A stretch of DNA of 31,817 nt from UBA11650 sp963997925 (GTDB lineage: Bacteria > Chloroflexota > Dehalococcoidia > Lucifugimonadales > UBA3495), in contig CAXEOX010000029.1 in assembly GCA_963997925.1 (NCBI GenBank), positions 1 through 31,817 on the forward strand. Direction: 5' to 3'. Positions 8,991 through 17,162 of the stretch are shown here, one piece after another; position 1 is the stretch's first letter, and each line of letters opens with the position of its first letter. The translations under genes were made by a program, and so were the position numbers. The notes beneath the pieces were generated by a model. The model saw only the letters and a program-made list of their open reading frames with translations. It was not told where the DNA came from and did not search any database.

Positions 8991-10277
8991 ATAAAATTAC
9001 TTCGTCTTCCCCAGCTGCATACCTTTGAATCCCTCATAACCTACAGGAATTACCGCCTTCTCTGGACCGGCAATTTCTTCTCCAACAGCGCCCAATGGCT
9101 ACAACTACTGTCCATTGGTTGGTTCGTCCGTGAACTAACCGTGGGGTCGTCCACATCTATTTTGCAGGTCGTCACCGTCGGCGGGTTAAGCACCCTGCCC
9201 GTGTTGCTGGTTGGCCCTTGGGGCGGGGTGTGGGGAGACCGGGTGGACCGGCGGCAGCTGCTCATGAAAATCCAGACTTTCATGGCGATACTTGCCGTCC
9301 TTTTCGCACTACTCATCGTATCTGACCATGGTCTTGGTCTTACCAATCAACTGCGGGTTTGGATCGCCTATACCTACGTCCTGGCCAGCGGCATCAGCCG
9401 GTCCATCGCCCAACCGATGCGGCAGGCACTCATCGCCAATACCGTCCCACCGGAATCCTTCGGGAATGCCTTCGCCGCCAACTCCATGAACATCACCGGG
9501 ACTCGCATCTTCGGCCCCTTCGTCGGCGGAATCATCATCGCCGGTCTGGGATTCACCACCAACTTTCTGGTCGAGGCATCTCTCTACGCCGCCACGGTCC
9601 TGGTGTACCTCCCGATGAAGACCCCATACCAGCGGGAGGTAGTCGCCCGCCGCAGGTCGGCTGTCTCCGAATTCGGTGAGGGAGTCCGGTTCATCCGCAG
9701 CGAGAAACGAATCATCCTAACCCTCATCCTTTTGGGTCTGATTCCCAACGTAGTCCTGCATCAAGCATGGTTCCTTCTGCCGGTATTCACCGCAGATGTC
9801 CTCCGCCAAAACGCCGACGTGGGTGGTTTTCTGTTGTCGGCCACCGGAGTGGGTGGATTTATCTCCTCTGTTGTCATCGCTTCTATCGGGTTTAGCTTTA
9901 ACAAAGGTCTGGTGGCCCTGGTATCTATCCTGTTCAGTTCGATCTTCGTTATCCTGTTTGCCCTATCCCCGTGGCTATTACCCCTGTATCCACTGCTGCC
10001 CGCCCTTATCCTGATCGGGTTCATGTCCTTGGCCCAGGCGCACTTCCGCACCACCAGCGGAACTCTGATACAGTTAAGCACTCCTGACCGGTTCAGGAGC
10101 CGGGTCACCAGCCTGGCCAGCTACGGACAGGGTTTCGTGTTCCCTTTCAGCATCCTGGTTGGCATCTTCGCTGAATTCAGTGGAGTGGTCGTTACCATCA
10201 CCGTTCTGGGACTGATTGGACTCATCCTCTCAATAATCTTCACGTTAACACTCGGCGATGTGCGCCGGGAGCCGTAA
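8991..10277 (+). CDS. MFS exporter (EntS/MFS_3-like) with apparent ATA start
   Basis: A 428-residue major facilitator protein if read from ATA at 8991. The first codons give KLLRLPQLHTFESLITYRNY and then RLLWTGNFFSNSAQWLQ, the classical N-terminus and first helix of the EntS/MFS_3 group. Starting at GTG 9141, the first conventional start codon, would remove that helix and leave 378 residues. No ATG, GTG or TTG occurs in frame between the upstream stop (8946-8948) and 9141. The loop GDRVDRRQLL after helix 2 is the MFS motif. About 12 helices are expected. The family exports siderophores, drugs and other small molecules; the substrate is unknown here. The ATA may be a true rare start or a mutated ATG. 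Confidence 0.8.
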   Translation: MKLLRLPQLHTFESLITYRNYRLLWTGNFFSNSAQWLQLLSIGWFVRELTVGSSTSILQVVTVGGLSTLPVLLVGPWGGVWGDRVDRRQLLMKIQTFMAILAVLFALLIVSDHGLGLTNQLRVWIAYTYVLASGISRSIAQPMRQALIANTVPPESFGNAFAANSMNITGTRIFGPFVGGIIIAGLGFTTNFLVEASLYAATVLVYLPMKTPYQREVVARRRSAVSEFGEGVRFIRSEKRIILTLILLGLIPNVVLHQAWFLLPVFTADVLRQNADVGGFLLSATGVGGFISSVVIASIGFSFNKGLVALVSILFSSIFVILFALSPWLLPLYPLLPALILIGFMSLAQAHFRTTSGTLIQLSTPDRFRSRVTSLASYGQGFVFPFSILVGIFAEFSGVVVTITVLGLIGLILSIIFTLTLGDVRREP

Positions 10278-10338
10278 CGCATTTCGGTACAATCTAACTT
10301 CTAGGCAACCAGACAACTACCCAGCGATCGAGGTTTTT

Positions 10339-11355
10339 ATGATCAACGACCACCAGATATTCGACTTGGGCGATATCGACGTTCAGTCCGGACTACGGAT
10401 CCGCGACGCCAAGCTGGCCTACAAAACCTACGGGGAGTTGAACGCCGCAAAGGACAACGTCATCGTCTTCCCCACCTTCTTCGGTTCCCAGCATCCGGCC
10501 AACGAGCCCATGATTGGCTCCGGCATGGCGTTGGACCCAGCGAGATACTTCATCATCATCCCAAACCTTCTGGGCAACGGCTTGTCCTCATCTCCCAGCA
10601 ACACCCCACCGCCCTACGACCGGGCCCGGTTCCCCGGAACCACTTACTACGACAACATCATGTGCCAGCGCCGCCTTGTTACCGAGCAGTTCGGCATCGA
10701 GCGTATCGCCTTGGTGTGCGGTTTCTCCATGGGCGCCCAGCAGACCTTCCACTGGGGCGCATTGTTCCCGGACATGGTTGAGCGCATCGCGCCCTGGTGC
10801 GGGTCCGCCAAGACATCCCGCCACAACTTCGTGTTTCTGGAAGGGGTGAAGGCTGCGTTGCGCGGTGACGACGCTTGGAACGGTGGCTGGTACGACAACC
10901 CTCCCGATAAGGGCCTCCGGGCGATGGCACGGGTGTACGCCGGATGGGCTCCGTCCCAGGCTTTTTACCGGGAGCGGGTGTATCTCGAGATGGGGTTCTC
11001 GTCCCTGGAGGACTACCTGATAACCGGGTGGGAGGGGCGATACTTGCAACTGGACGCCAACGACATCTTGGCCATGGTTTACACCTGGCAGAACGGCGAC
11101 ATAAGCGACAACCCTCTATACAGCGGGGACTTCCATAAAGCCCTGGGCTCGACAAAAGCCAAGGCAATAGTCATGCCCTCAAGAACCGACCAATACTTCC
11201 CACCAGAAGACAACGAGATCGAAGTCGGCCACATGCCCAACGCCGAACTTAGGGTCATCCCAACCATCTGGGGACACATCGGCGGCGGTCCGGGCCGCAA
11301 CCCTGCGGACACTAAGTTCATCGACGATGCCCTGAAAGAGTTGTTGGCTAGTTAA
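10339..11355 (+). CDS. Alpha/beta hydrolase, homoserine acetyltransferase (MetX)-like
   Basis: A 338-residue alpha/beta-hydrolase-fold protein of the MetX-like group. The nucleophile elbow GFSMGAQQ places Ser130. Asp284 (in RTDQYF) and His313 (in WGHIGG) complete the triad. The N-terminal LAYKTYGELNAAKDN resembles the start of homoserine O-acetyltransferases. The elbow differs from the GGSMGG of true MetX as I remember it, so a hydrolase or a different acyltransferase role is equally likely. ATG 10339 is chosen because GAGG lies 5 nt before it; the open frame extends to 10258 but overlaps the exporter. It follows that exporter by 61 nt on the same strand. Its stop codon overlaps the stop of the convergent permease. 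Confidence 0.8.
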   Translation: MINDHQIFDLGDIDVQSGLRIRDAKLAYKTYGELNAAKDNVIVFPTFFGSQHPANEPMIGSGMALDPARYFIIIPNLLGNGLSSSPSNTPPPYDRARFPGTTYYDNIMCQRRLVTEQFGIERIALVCGFSMGAQQTFHWGALFPDMVERIAPWCGSAKTSRHNFVFLEGVKAALRGDDAWNGGWYDNPPDKGLRAMARVYAGWAPSQAFYRERVYLEMGFSSLEDYLITGWEGRYLQLDANDILAMVYTWQNGDISDNPLYSGDFHKALGSTKAKAIVMPSRTDQYFPPEDNEIEVGHMPNAELRVIPTIWGHIGGGPGRNPADTKFIDDALKELLAS

Positions 11356-12686
11356 ACCGTGGCTGGCTCCGGAGTCTGCACCGACAGTTTCGGCGGAGTG
11401 GCGAACAAGGCTAGTACACCTGCTAAAAGAGCCGAACCGGTGAACACCAATAACGCCAGCTGATAAGAGCTGGTCGCGTCGAACAGGAACCCGGCCAACA
11501 CCGGGCCGACCGCCTGCCCGCCGATCTGCGCCGACATGGTATAGCCACGTATAGCCCCCAGATGCTCCCGGCCATAGTAGTCGGCCCACGCCAGCCTCAC
11601 CAACAGATGTAGTCCCCCCACCCCCATCCCCACGGTGGCGGCGGCAATCAACGCCGTGGGCAAAGACTCGCTGATCGATGTGCCAAAGGCCGCAGCGGCC
11701 ACGACGAACGCCGCCGCCGATAGCAGGAACCTCACTGGGAAACGCCTCCCCAAGGCCGCCCAAAACATGGCGCTGAATATCTGAGAGAAGGCGAAGGTGC
11801 TGGCGGTCAACGCCGCCGACGGCCCCGGTAGTCCTTGGTTGATGTAGTGGGCAACCTGATGAAGGCTTACCCCCGCCTGCACCATGAATCCCGCTGCCGT
11901 GAAGGCTGACAAAAGCCAGAAAGCGCGGGTGCGGAACGCTTGGCGCACCGTGAAATTCGATTCGGTAAACCTGGTCTCGGTAGCCGGAGCCGGGGTAGAT
12001 GCATCGCCCTTCGAAGCAGCTCCCACCTCTTCTATATGCCGGTCAGGCACCGGGTCGGGCTCCAATCCCATGTCTTCCGGACGCCGGGTCATGAGCAGGA
12101 CCGGGGGGATCACCCCGATGGCGAAGGTCAAGACACCCAAGGTGATCCATGCGGTGCGCCAGTCCCATCCGGTGATTATGAACTGGGCCAACAAGGGAAT
12201 CATGGTGAGACCGGCCCCCTTGGCGACAGCGTCGGCGGCGAGACCCAAGGGGCGGCGGCGAATGAACCAGTTGCTTATAGCAGTGGGAATACCCAACTCA
12301 AGGGGACCGGAGAAAATCAACCGCCCCGGCACGTACAGGGCATAGAATGCCGCCGGGTTGCCCACGAACGACAATCCAATAGCCAACGCCCCAGTCAACA
12401 CTGAGGCAACGGTCAGCAGCAGGCCAGAGCCATACCGGTCAAGCCATTTGCCAACCAAGGGGGAGAGGAACACTGCGCACAGGCCGCCGAGACTAACCGC
12501 GCCGGAAAACAATCCCCGTGACCACCCCATATCCTGAGTCATAGGAACCACGAACACGGATAAAGTCGCCACCGCCATGATGGTGCGTGTCGATAGGCTG
12601 ACCGACACCGTGCTGGCGACGATGACCCAACCGTAGTAAAACGGGAGTGATTGTCCTAGTTTGTTGCGCCATTGCGCTGCGTTCAA
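11352..12686 (-). CDS. MFS permease, OFA/monocarboxylate-porter-like, second copy
   Basis: A 444-residue polytopic membrane protein that opens with LPFYYGWVIVASTVSVSL and has the DMGWSRGLFSGAVSLGG segment, clearly related to the permease at 206-1477. A long hydrophilic linker (residues about 205-245, rich in Glu, Pro and Ala) separates the two halves. The start codon is TTG at 12686 with AAGGA about 10 nt upstream. About 12 helices are expected. Its last four bases overlap the MetX-like gene on the other strand. The substrate is unknown; relatives carry monocarboxylates or oxalate/formate. The two copies probably arose by duplication and divergence, which is inference from the shared motifs. 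Confidence 0.87.
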   Translation of the reverse strand: MNAAQWRNKLGQSLPFYYGWVIVASTVSVSLSTRTIMAVATLSVFVVPMTQDMGWSRGLFSGAVSLGGLCAVFLSPLVGKWLDRYGSGLLLTVASVLTGALAIGLSFVGNPAAFYALYVPGRLIFSGPLELGIPTAISNWFIRRRPLGLAADAVAKGAGLTMIPLLAQFIITGWDWRTAWITLGVLTFAIGVIPPVLLMTRRPEDMGLEPDPVPDRHIEEVGAASKGDASTPAPATETRFTESNFTVRQAFRTRAFWLLSAFTAAGFMVQAGVSLHQVAHYINQGLPGPSAALTASTFAFSQIFSAMFWAALGRRFPVRFLLSAAAFVVAAAAFGTSISESLPTALIAAATVGMGVGGLHLLVRLAWADYYGREHLGAIRGYTMSAQIGGQAVGPVLAGFLFDATSSYQLALLVFTGSALLAGVLALFATPPKLSVQTPEPATV

Positions 12687-12778
12687 TTCAGGAGATTCCT
12701 TTGGCGGGAGATTGCAGCGTTGTGTTTACACCCATCGAAGCCGCCTCCAAGCCGGTATTCACCACATGCACTCACATC

Positions 12779-12878
12779 GTCATTCTGGTGAAGACCGGCA
12801 TCCAGCAAAGTTACTTGTCCCTTGCACTTGGCCTTGTCCCGAAGGGTCCCCTGAAGCCCGGCCTGCGCCGGGATGACG
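12779..12878. repeat. Palindromic intergenic repeat (REP/MITE-like)
   Basis: The 407-base gap between the permease and the SDR carries an imperfect inverted repeat: CGTCATTCTGG at 12779-12789 and CCGGGATGACG at 12868-12878. The arms match the widespread GTCATTCC...GGAATGACG class of bacterial dispersed repeats. About 78 bases lie between them, with no coding capacity that I see. The rest of the gap holds the SDR promoter and nothing else recognisable. Confidence 0.65.
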
Positions 12879-12955
12879 TATAGGACGCCGGCTCGACGGT
12901 TGTTTTCCCAAATCCTACTAGAGATATGTGATTACCCTGCAAAACGTCCGCATCG

Positions 12956-12983
12956 TTGGGAAAGATCGCACCGATGCTATACT
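12956..12983 (+). promoter_or_regulatory. Sigma70-like promoter of the SDR gene
   Basis: TTGGGA at 12956-12961 and TATACT at 12978-12983 are separated by 16 nt. Transcription would start near 12990, about 100 nt before the SDR start. GATGCTATACTTG occurs again at 31593-31605 upstream of the tRNA, but there without a good -35 box. Confidence 0.5.
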
Positions 12984-13093
12984 TGGACTCATTCACCGCA
13001 ACCTACTGGCATCTGTTTACTACGTCCTGAGAAAAAACGCAATCGCACAGTTGCACCAATAAACCATCCAGCCTGACATCGGAGGTGCGCATC

Positions 13094-13846
13094 ATGCGCC
13101 TGGAGAACAAAGTTGCCCTGATAAGCGGCGGCGCAAGAGGAATGGGCGCAGCAGAAGCCATCCTGTTCGCCGGCGAGGGCGCCAAGGTCGTGATTGGCGA
13201 CGTACTGGAAGACGAGGGCCGTCAGACCGAAGCCCAGATCAACGAGTCCGGCGGCGAGTGCCTGTTCCTTCGGCTGGACGTGACCAGCGAATCCAACTGG
13301 CAGGATGCCGTCGCCGCCACCGTCTCCCGATTCGGAAAGCTGGACATCTTGGTGAACAATGCCGGGATATTTCCCCTGGGAACCGTCGAGGACACCAGCG
13401 AAGATTTGTGGGACCGGGTGATGGCAATCAACGCTAAGGGCGTTTTCATGGGCACGAAGCACGCCATCCCGGAGATGCGTAAGACCGGTGGCGGCTCCAT
13501 CATCAACATATCCTCCATCGCCGGACTGATAGGTTCTCGCGGGGCGGCGGCTTACGGCGCGTCGAAGGGAGCAGTGCGCATCTTCACCAAGTCCACCGCA
13601 ATCCAATATGCCGCCGACGGCATCCGGGCCAACTCGGTCCATCCGGGCATCATCGAAACTCCAATGAGTATTCCAACGATACTCACCACCGAAGAACAAC
13701 GCGACACTCAAATCAACCGGACACCCCTGGGCCGCATCGGTACCGCCGATGACGTGGCCTCTGGGATTCTGTTCCTGGCCTCGGATGAATCGTCATTCAT
13801 GACGGGCAGCGAGTTGGTTATCGACGGTGGGTTGACGGCTCAATAG
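13094..13846 (+). CDS. Short-chain dehydrogenase/reductase (SDR)
   Basis: A 250-residue classical SDR that oxidises or reduces an alcohol/ketone pair with NAD(P). The cofactor motif SGGARGMG lies at about residues 12-19, with an acidic D at the end of strand 2 (VVIGDVLEDEG) that favours NAD(H). The LVNNAG motif follows. The catalytic residues are Ser141, Tyr154 and Lys158 (YGASK). The C-terminus SELVIDGGLTAQ is the usual one. GGAGGT lies 8 nt before ATG 13094; an upstream in-frame GTG at 13085 overlaps that site and is rejected. It is probably co-transcribed with the 194-residue gene 58 nt downstream. The substrate cannot be predicted; 3-hydroxyacyl, steroid-like and glucose-like substrates occur in the family. 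Confidence 0.9.
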   Translation: MRLENKVALISGGARGMGAAEAILFAGEGAKVVIGDVLEDEGRQTEAQINESGGECLFLRLDVTSESNWQDAVAATVSRFGKLDILVNNAGIFPLGTVEDTSEDLWDRVMAINAKGVFMGTKHAIPEMRKTGGGSIINISSIAGLIGSRGAAAYGASKGAVRIFTKSTAIQYAADGIRANSVHPGIIETPMSIPTILTTEEQRDTQINRTPLGRIGTADDVASGILFLASDESSFMTGSELVIDGGLTAQ

Positions 13847-13904
13847 CCCGCCGAAAGCGCTTCGATGAACAAGTTCAACGAAATCAAGATAAAGGAGTCC
13901 TGCC

Positions 13905-14489
13905 ATGACCACCAGTTCTGTCGATCCCAACCGGGTACTTCTTACCGGAGAGAACCCCTACATCCGCTTGAGCGAGACGGATGGCGGCCCCAACACCTCC
14001 GACGCCAGCTTCTGGCGGATCCTATTCTCTCCGGGCGGCCCGGGCCATGTGCTCTTCCTTCAGAGCGAACTCACCGGCGATGAACCCAGGATATATACGG
14101 ACAACATAGAGATGACCCGATGGCTCCAGGAGGAGATACAGGGCAGGATAAACCCCACATTCGGCAACCTGCAGATTCCGGCGCAAGAAGCTGACTTCGG
14201 AAGTTCGGGAGACCTAAGGTCGTTCTGGACGGAGTCCGTGAGTTCCCAAGACGAAGAGATATCCATGACGTGGCACAACTTGGGTGAACCGTTTCTGAGT
14301 CACCGGCTTCCCGGAGGCAACCCGGACCGGCCCCACGGGGTAGCCACGGTTCTGATTCCGGCCGGCGCGGCCCGTCTCATAGTCAATGGCCGATTCGCCA
14401 AGGGGACGCCCTTCCCCAGAGACCGGGACGGTAGGGCCCACAGCACCTGCGCTCTCGCTTTCTCCGAGTCCTGGATGCTACCGTACTGA
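13905..14489 (+). CDS. Unrecognised 194-residue protein
   Basis: A soluble protein of 194 residues that I do not recognise. AAGGAG lies 7 nt before the ATG, and codon use looks like its neighbours. It contains two beta-rich blocks: SFWRILFSPGGPGHVLFLQ near residue 35 and a later PHGVATVLIPAGAARLIVNG. A helical WLQEEIQGRI segment lies between them. No signal peptide, transmembrane segment or metal-binding cluster is visible. Position downstream of the SDR suggests co-transcription. It ends just before a hairpin at 14513-14537 that may terminate this unit as well as the opposing small gene. No function is proposed. Confidence 0.75.
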   Translation: MTTSSVDPNRVLLTGENPYIRLSETDGGPNTSDASFWRILFSPGGPGHVLFLQSELTGDEPRIYTDNIEMTRWLQEEIQGRINPTFGNLQIPAQEADFGSSGDLRSFWTESVSSQDEEISMTWHNLGEPFLSHRLPGGNPDRPHGVATVLIPAGAARLIVNGRFAKGTPFPRDRDGRAHSTCALAFSESWMLPY

Positions 14490-14508
14490 GCCGCACCCAT
14501 CTCCCGAT

Positions 14509-14537
14509 AAAAAAGCCCCGGTGTAGAGCCGGGGCTT
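14509..14537 (-). terminator. Rho-independent terminator of the 52-residue gene
   Basis: Read on the minus strand, a 9-bp perfect stem (AAGCCCCGG at 14513-14521 pairing with 14529-14537) with a 7-nt loop is followed by six T residues (14514-14509). It lies 28 nt after the stop of the small membrane protein gene. On the plus strand the stem lacks a T-run, so it mainly serves the minus-strand gene. Confidence 0.8.
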
Positions 14538-14565
14538 CGTCAACGGTATGGCCTCTTGTTCCGGA

Positions 14566-14724
14566 CTAACCAGCCATAGTCCCTGCCATGATTCCGACCA
14601 TGATTGCCAGGATGCCCACCGCTGCCATCAGCTCAACCGGGCTTATTCCCCCTGTGCTCCAGAAAGCGGCCCGTGGCCATACCTGTGGTACCTCATCCTT
14701 TACATACCCAACCCTCATTTTCAT
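14566..14724 (-). CDS. Small single-span membrane protein (52 aa)
   Basis: A short gene read leftwards from ATG 14724 to TAG 14566-14568, with AGAGGG directly upstream and a strong terminator directly downstream. The 52 residues begin with a basic segment (MKMRVGYVKDEVPQVW). After a hinge (STGGISPVE) comes one hydrophobic helix of about 20 residues (LMAAVGILAIMVGIMAGTMA) ending at Gly. The expected form is a single-pass inner-membrane protein with the N-terminus inside. Such small proteins often accompany membrane complexes or stress responses, but I recognise no family. The combination of ribosome binding site, membrane helix and dedicated terminator makes it a real gene in my judgement. Confidence 0.7.
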   Translation of the reverse strand: MKMRVGYVKDEVPQVWPRAAFWSTGGISPVELMAAVGILAIMVGIMAGTMAG

Positions 14725-14738
14725 CAACCCTCTTGCAA

Positions 14739-14818
14739 GCTAGCTCTTCGAAGCGGCTAGCGATCTAATTGAAATATTGCGCCATATCGCGGTTTCGGAG
14801 ATCACCCGTTCGGGTGAT
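14739..14818. promoter_or_regulatory. Inverted repeats upstream of the small membrane protein gene
   Basis: Two dyads lie in the divergent gap. GCTAGC occurs at 14739-14744 and 14756-14761 and flanks CTTCGAAG at 14746-14753. A near-perfect 18-base dyad ATCACCCG-TT-CGGGTGAT lies at 14801-14818. They could be operators or leader hairpins for the small gene transcribed leftwards. The rest of this 271-base gap shows nothing else. Confidence 0.4.
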
Positions 14819-14995
14819 ATTTGTGGTGACATCGGGGCTAGCCTAGACCAGGGAATCCCGAAGTAGGCAACCCGGATTACTTGCGGAAGTTACCGGCTAT
14901 CCGCATGCTTCTTGACAGCCGAACTATGCGACTGTACGCTGCCGCACACACACGGCGAAACAATCCCTTAATCAATACTCTCAGGAGGCGGATCC

Positions 14996-15859
14996 ATGTC
15001 GGTTTCTTATAACCCTTCCTCCAAATTCGATATAAAATCCTGGGACGTAGAATACCGGCGCGACCCGGTGCGGACTTTGATGGCCCGCATATACCAACCC
15101 CAGGGAACTGGCTCCTTCCCCGTACTCCTGGACGTGCACGGCGGGGCTTGGAACGACCAAGACCGCACCGTCAACTCGCTGGTGGACCAAGAACTTGCGG
15201 CCAGCGGAGTCTTGGTGGTGGCGATTGACTTGCGCTTGGCCAGCGAAGCCCCCTATCCGGCCTCGGTAGCCGATACCAGCTATGGCATCCGCTGGGTTAA
15301 AGCCAAGGCCCAAGAATGGAACGGCGATCCCACGACGCTTGGTGTCCTAGGCAGCTCCAGCGGCGGACACGTGGTGGAGTTGATTGCCATGCGGCCCAAC
15401 GACCCACGCTACAACGAGTTTGTCTTGGAAGAGGCTCCCGGCTTGGACACCACCATGAACTACGTCATTGGCCGGTCGCCCATCAGCAATACTGCTGCCC
15501 GCTATGAGAACGCCAAGCGCAGACAGCGTCAAAACATGATGCACAACAACGAGACTTACTTTGATCCTTGGGACAGCATCCACGAGGCCAACCCCCAAGA
15601 GATTCTGGATCGGGGTGAGCAGGTTTCCTTGCCGCCCATGTTCATCCTGCAAGGTTCCCTGGATGACAATGTGATGCCCGAAACCCAGGCGCATTTCGTA
15701 GATAGCTACCGGAACGCCGGTGGCGACATCGAGTTCGAGGTTTTCGCTCGTGCCGAACATCGCTGGGTTCATACCCCCAGTCCTGAGACTGACCGAGCCA
15801 TCGACATGATGAAGAACTACATCGCCAGCCGGCTAGAGGCGTTGCAGCCAGTGGCATAA
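14996..15859 (+). CDS. Alpha/beta hydrolase, acetylesterase/BD-FAE-like
   Basis: A 287-residue alpha/beta hydrolase of the hormone-sensitive-lipase/acetylesterase type. The oxyanion motif HGGAW lies near residue 49. The nucleophile elbow GSSSGGH gives Ser121. Asp224 in DDNVMPE and His255 in EHRW complete the triad. There is no signal peptide, so a cytoplasmic esterase is expected, acting on acyl esters or carbamates of small molecules. AGGAGG lies 7 nt before the ATG. A hairpin with a T-run follows the stop at 15875-15911. The gene appears to be transcribed alone. Confidence 0.87.
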   Translation: MSVSYNPSSKFDIKSWDVEYRRDPVRTLMARIYQPQGTGSFPVLLDVHGGAWNDQDRTVNSLVDQELAASGVLVVAIDLRLASEAPYPASVADTSYGIRWVKAKAQEWNGDPTTLGVLGSSSGGHVVELIAMRPNDPRYNEFVLEEAPGLDTTMNYVIGRSPISNTAARYENAKRRQRQNMMHNNETYFDPWDSIHEANPQEILDRGEQVSLPPMFILQGSLDDNVMPETQAHFVDSYRNAGGDIEFEVFARAEHRWVHTPSPETDRAIDMMKNYIASRLEALQPVA

Positions 15860-15874
15860 CCCAAGTAATAGGCA

Positions 15875-15911
15875 ACGGTGGGCATAAATTATGCCCACCG
15901 TCCCTGTTTTT
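15875..15911 (+). terminator. Rho-independent terminator after the hydrolase
   Basis: An 11-bp perfect stem (15875-15885 with 15891-15901) and a 5-nt loop are followed after 5 nt by TTTTT. It lies 16 nt after the hydrolase stop. Confidence 0.7.
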
Positions 15912-15925
15912 GATAGCAACTGTGT

Positions 15926-16420
15926 ATGGATAACATCTTCAAATCGATCGTCGTGGAAGCGTCCGGCATCTCCGCCAATCATCCGCTGGCGGCGGTGTTG
16001 GCCGGGCGTGGCGCGGTCATGCAACTGACCCAAGCCTCCCACGACGCCGCCCTCAAACCGGAACCGCCGGGGGGTCTCAGCCACGGCGAAAGAGCCGCCT
16101 TGGCCTGCCGGATGGCCCGGCTGAACGATGAAGCAGCGCTGGCGAAGCATTACGAAGCCATGATTCCCGAAGGTAGTGAACCGCTGTTCATGGCCGACCC
16201 CCTTTTCATCGGCGGAGATGACAACCGCGCCAAGGCGATTCTGCGTCACACCGACCTTGTGACCACCAACCCCAAACAAGCATCCGAAGGCGACGTTTCG
16301 GCCTTAAGATCTGCTGGCATACTGGAACCGGACATCGTCCGACTGTCAGAATTGATTGCTTTCGTGGGTTACCAGGTGCGTGTGGTCAAGGGACTGAGAC
16401 TCATGGCGAAAGCCACATGA
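15926..16420 (+). CDS. CMD-domain protein, Avi_7170-like
   Basis: A 164-residue all-helical protein of the carboxymuconolactone-decarboxylase-like superfamily, resembling the family that pairs with an AhpD-like partner (Avi_7170/Avi_7169 type). Typical segments are SHGERAALACRMARLND and VRLSELIAFVGYQVRVVKGL. No CxxC redox pair is present, unlike the partner. The stop codon overlaps the ATG of the next gene (ATGA), so the two are translationally coupled. No clear ribosome binding site precedes ATG 15926; the start was chosen because an upstream stop limits the frame. In other genomes such pairs sit beside luciferase-like flavin oxidoreductases; one of these lies at 18495-19658 here but on the other strand. 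Confidence 0.75.
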   Translation: MDNIFKSIVVEASGISANHPLAAVLAGRGAVMQLTQASHDAALKPEPPGGLSHGERAALACRMARLNDEAALAKHYEAMIPEGSEPLFMADPLFIGGDDNRAKAILRHTDLVTTNPKQASEGDVSALRSAGILEPDIVRLSELIAFVGYQVRVVKGLRLMAKAT

Positions 16421-16998
16421 CTGACCCGATCACGGATCTCACCACCGTTGTCCCGTTCTGGAAGCCCCGGGTTACTCCGGTGGAGTTGGACAAGGCCAGC
16501 GAAGAACAACTTGAAGCCATGAAGGTGACGCCCTCGGACACCGGCGTCGGGGAATACGTGCTGGTCCTTGCTCACGACCCCAAAACGCTGAAAGAGCGGA
16601 CGCCCCTGTTCAACGGCATCATGTACAGCCACGGTGGCCTGTCTCGAACCGAAACCGAGTTGGGGGCCGTCGCCGCTTCCTTGGTCAACCGGTGCATCTA
16701 TTGCGCAGCGGTCCACTCCAACCGGTACAACCAATTATCCAAAGACGAAACAGTGATCGAAGGTATCTTCGACTCCGGTGAGGACGCTGACCTGGACCCA
16801 CGCCAACAAGCAATCTACAACTTCGCCACTAAACTCTCCCAGTGCCCACCCGAGGCGGACGGGGCAGACTTGAAGCAGCTCACGGACGCCGGACTAGCCA
16901 TGGATGAAATCTTCGACCTGGTGTTGACGGCGTCGCTGTTCGGATGGGCCAACCGCCTGATGCACGTCTTGGGAGACCCGATACCCCGCGAGTCCTAA
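16417..16998 (+). CDS. AhpD-like alkylhydroperoxidase, Avi_7169-like
   Basis: A 193-residue helical protein of the AhpD/peroxidase-related family. The catalytic pair CIYC with its following histidine is at Cys93, Cys96 and His100, preceded by the Glu-containing helix RTETELGAVAASLVNR that completes the proton relay. Members reduce hydroperoxides or act as thiol redox proteins; the exact reductant is unknown. The start overlaps the stop of the CMD-domain gene by four bases, so both products are probably made in similar amounts and may form a complex. The C-terminal helices, rich in Leu and ending in DPIPRES, are of the usual length. Confidence 0.85.
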   Translation: MTDPITDLTTVVPFWKPRVTPVELDKASEEQLEAMKVTPSDTGVGEYVLVLAHDPKTLKERTPLFNGIMYSHGGLSRTETELGAVAASLVNRCIYCAAVHSNRYNQLSKDETVIEGIFDSGEDADLDPRQQAIYNFATKLSQCPPEADGADLKQLTDAGLAMDEIFDLVLTASLFGWANRLMHVLGDPIPRES

Positions 16999-17162
16999 CC
17001 GGTAACGCCGAATTACTCTAGCCGAAGTACCCCGTGGTAAGTTGACTCCGCTGAGGGTAATGCCCTCGCAGCGTACTCGATTCACTTCTCGTGATTCCTA
17101 GGACACCATCGGCTCCGGACACCTCGCAGTGTCATTGGCGCAACGACTCGCCGGAGGAGATG

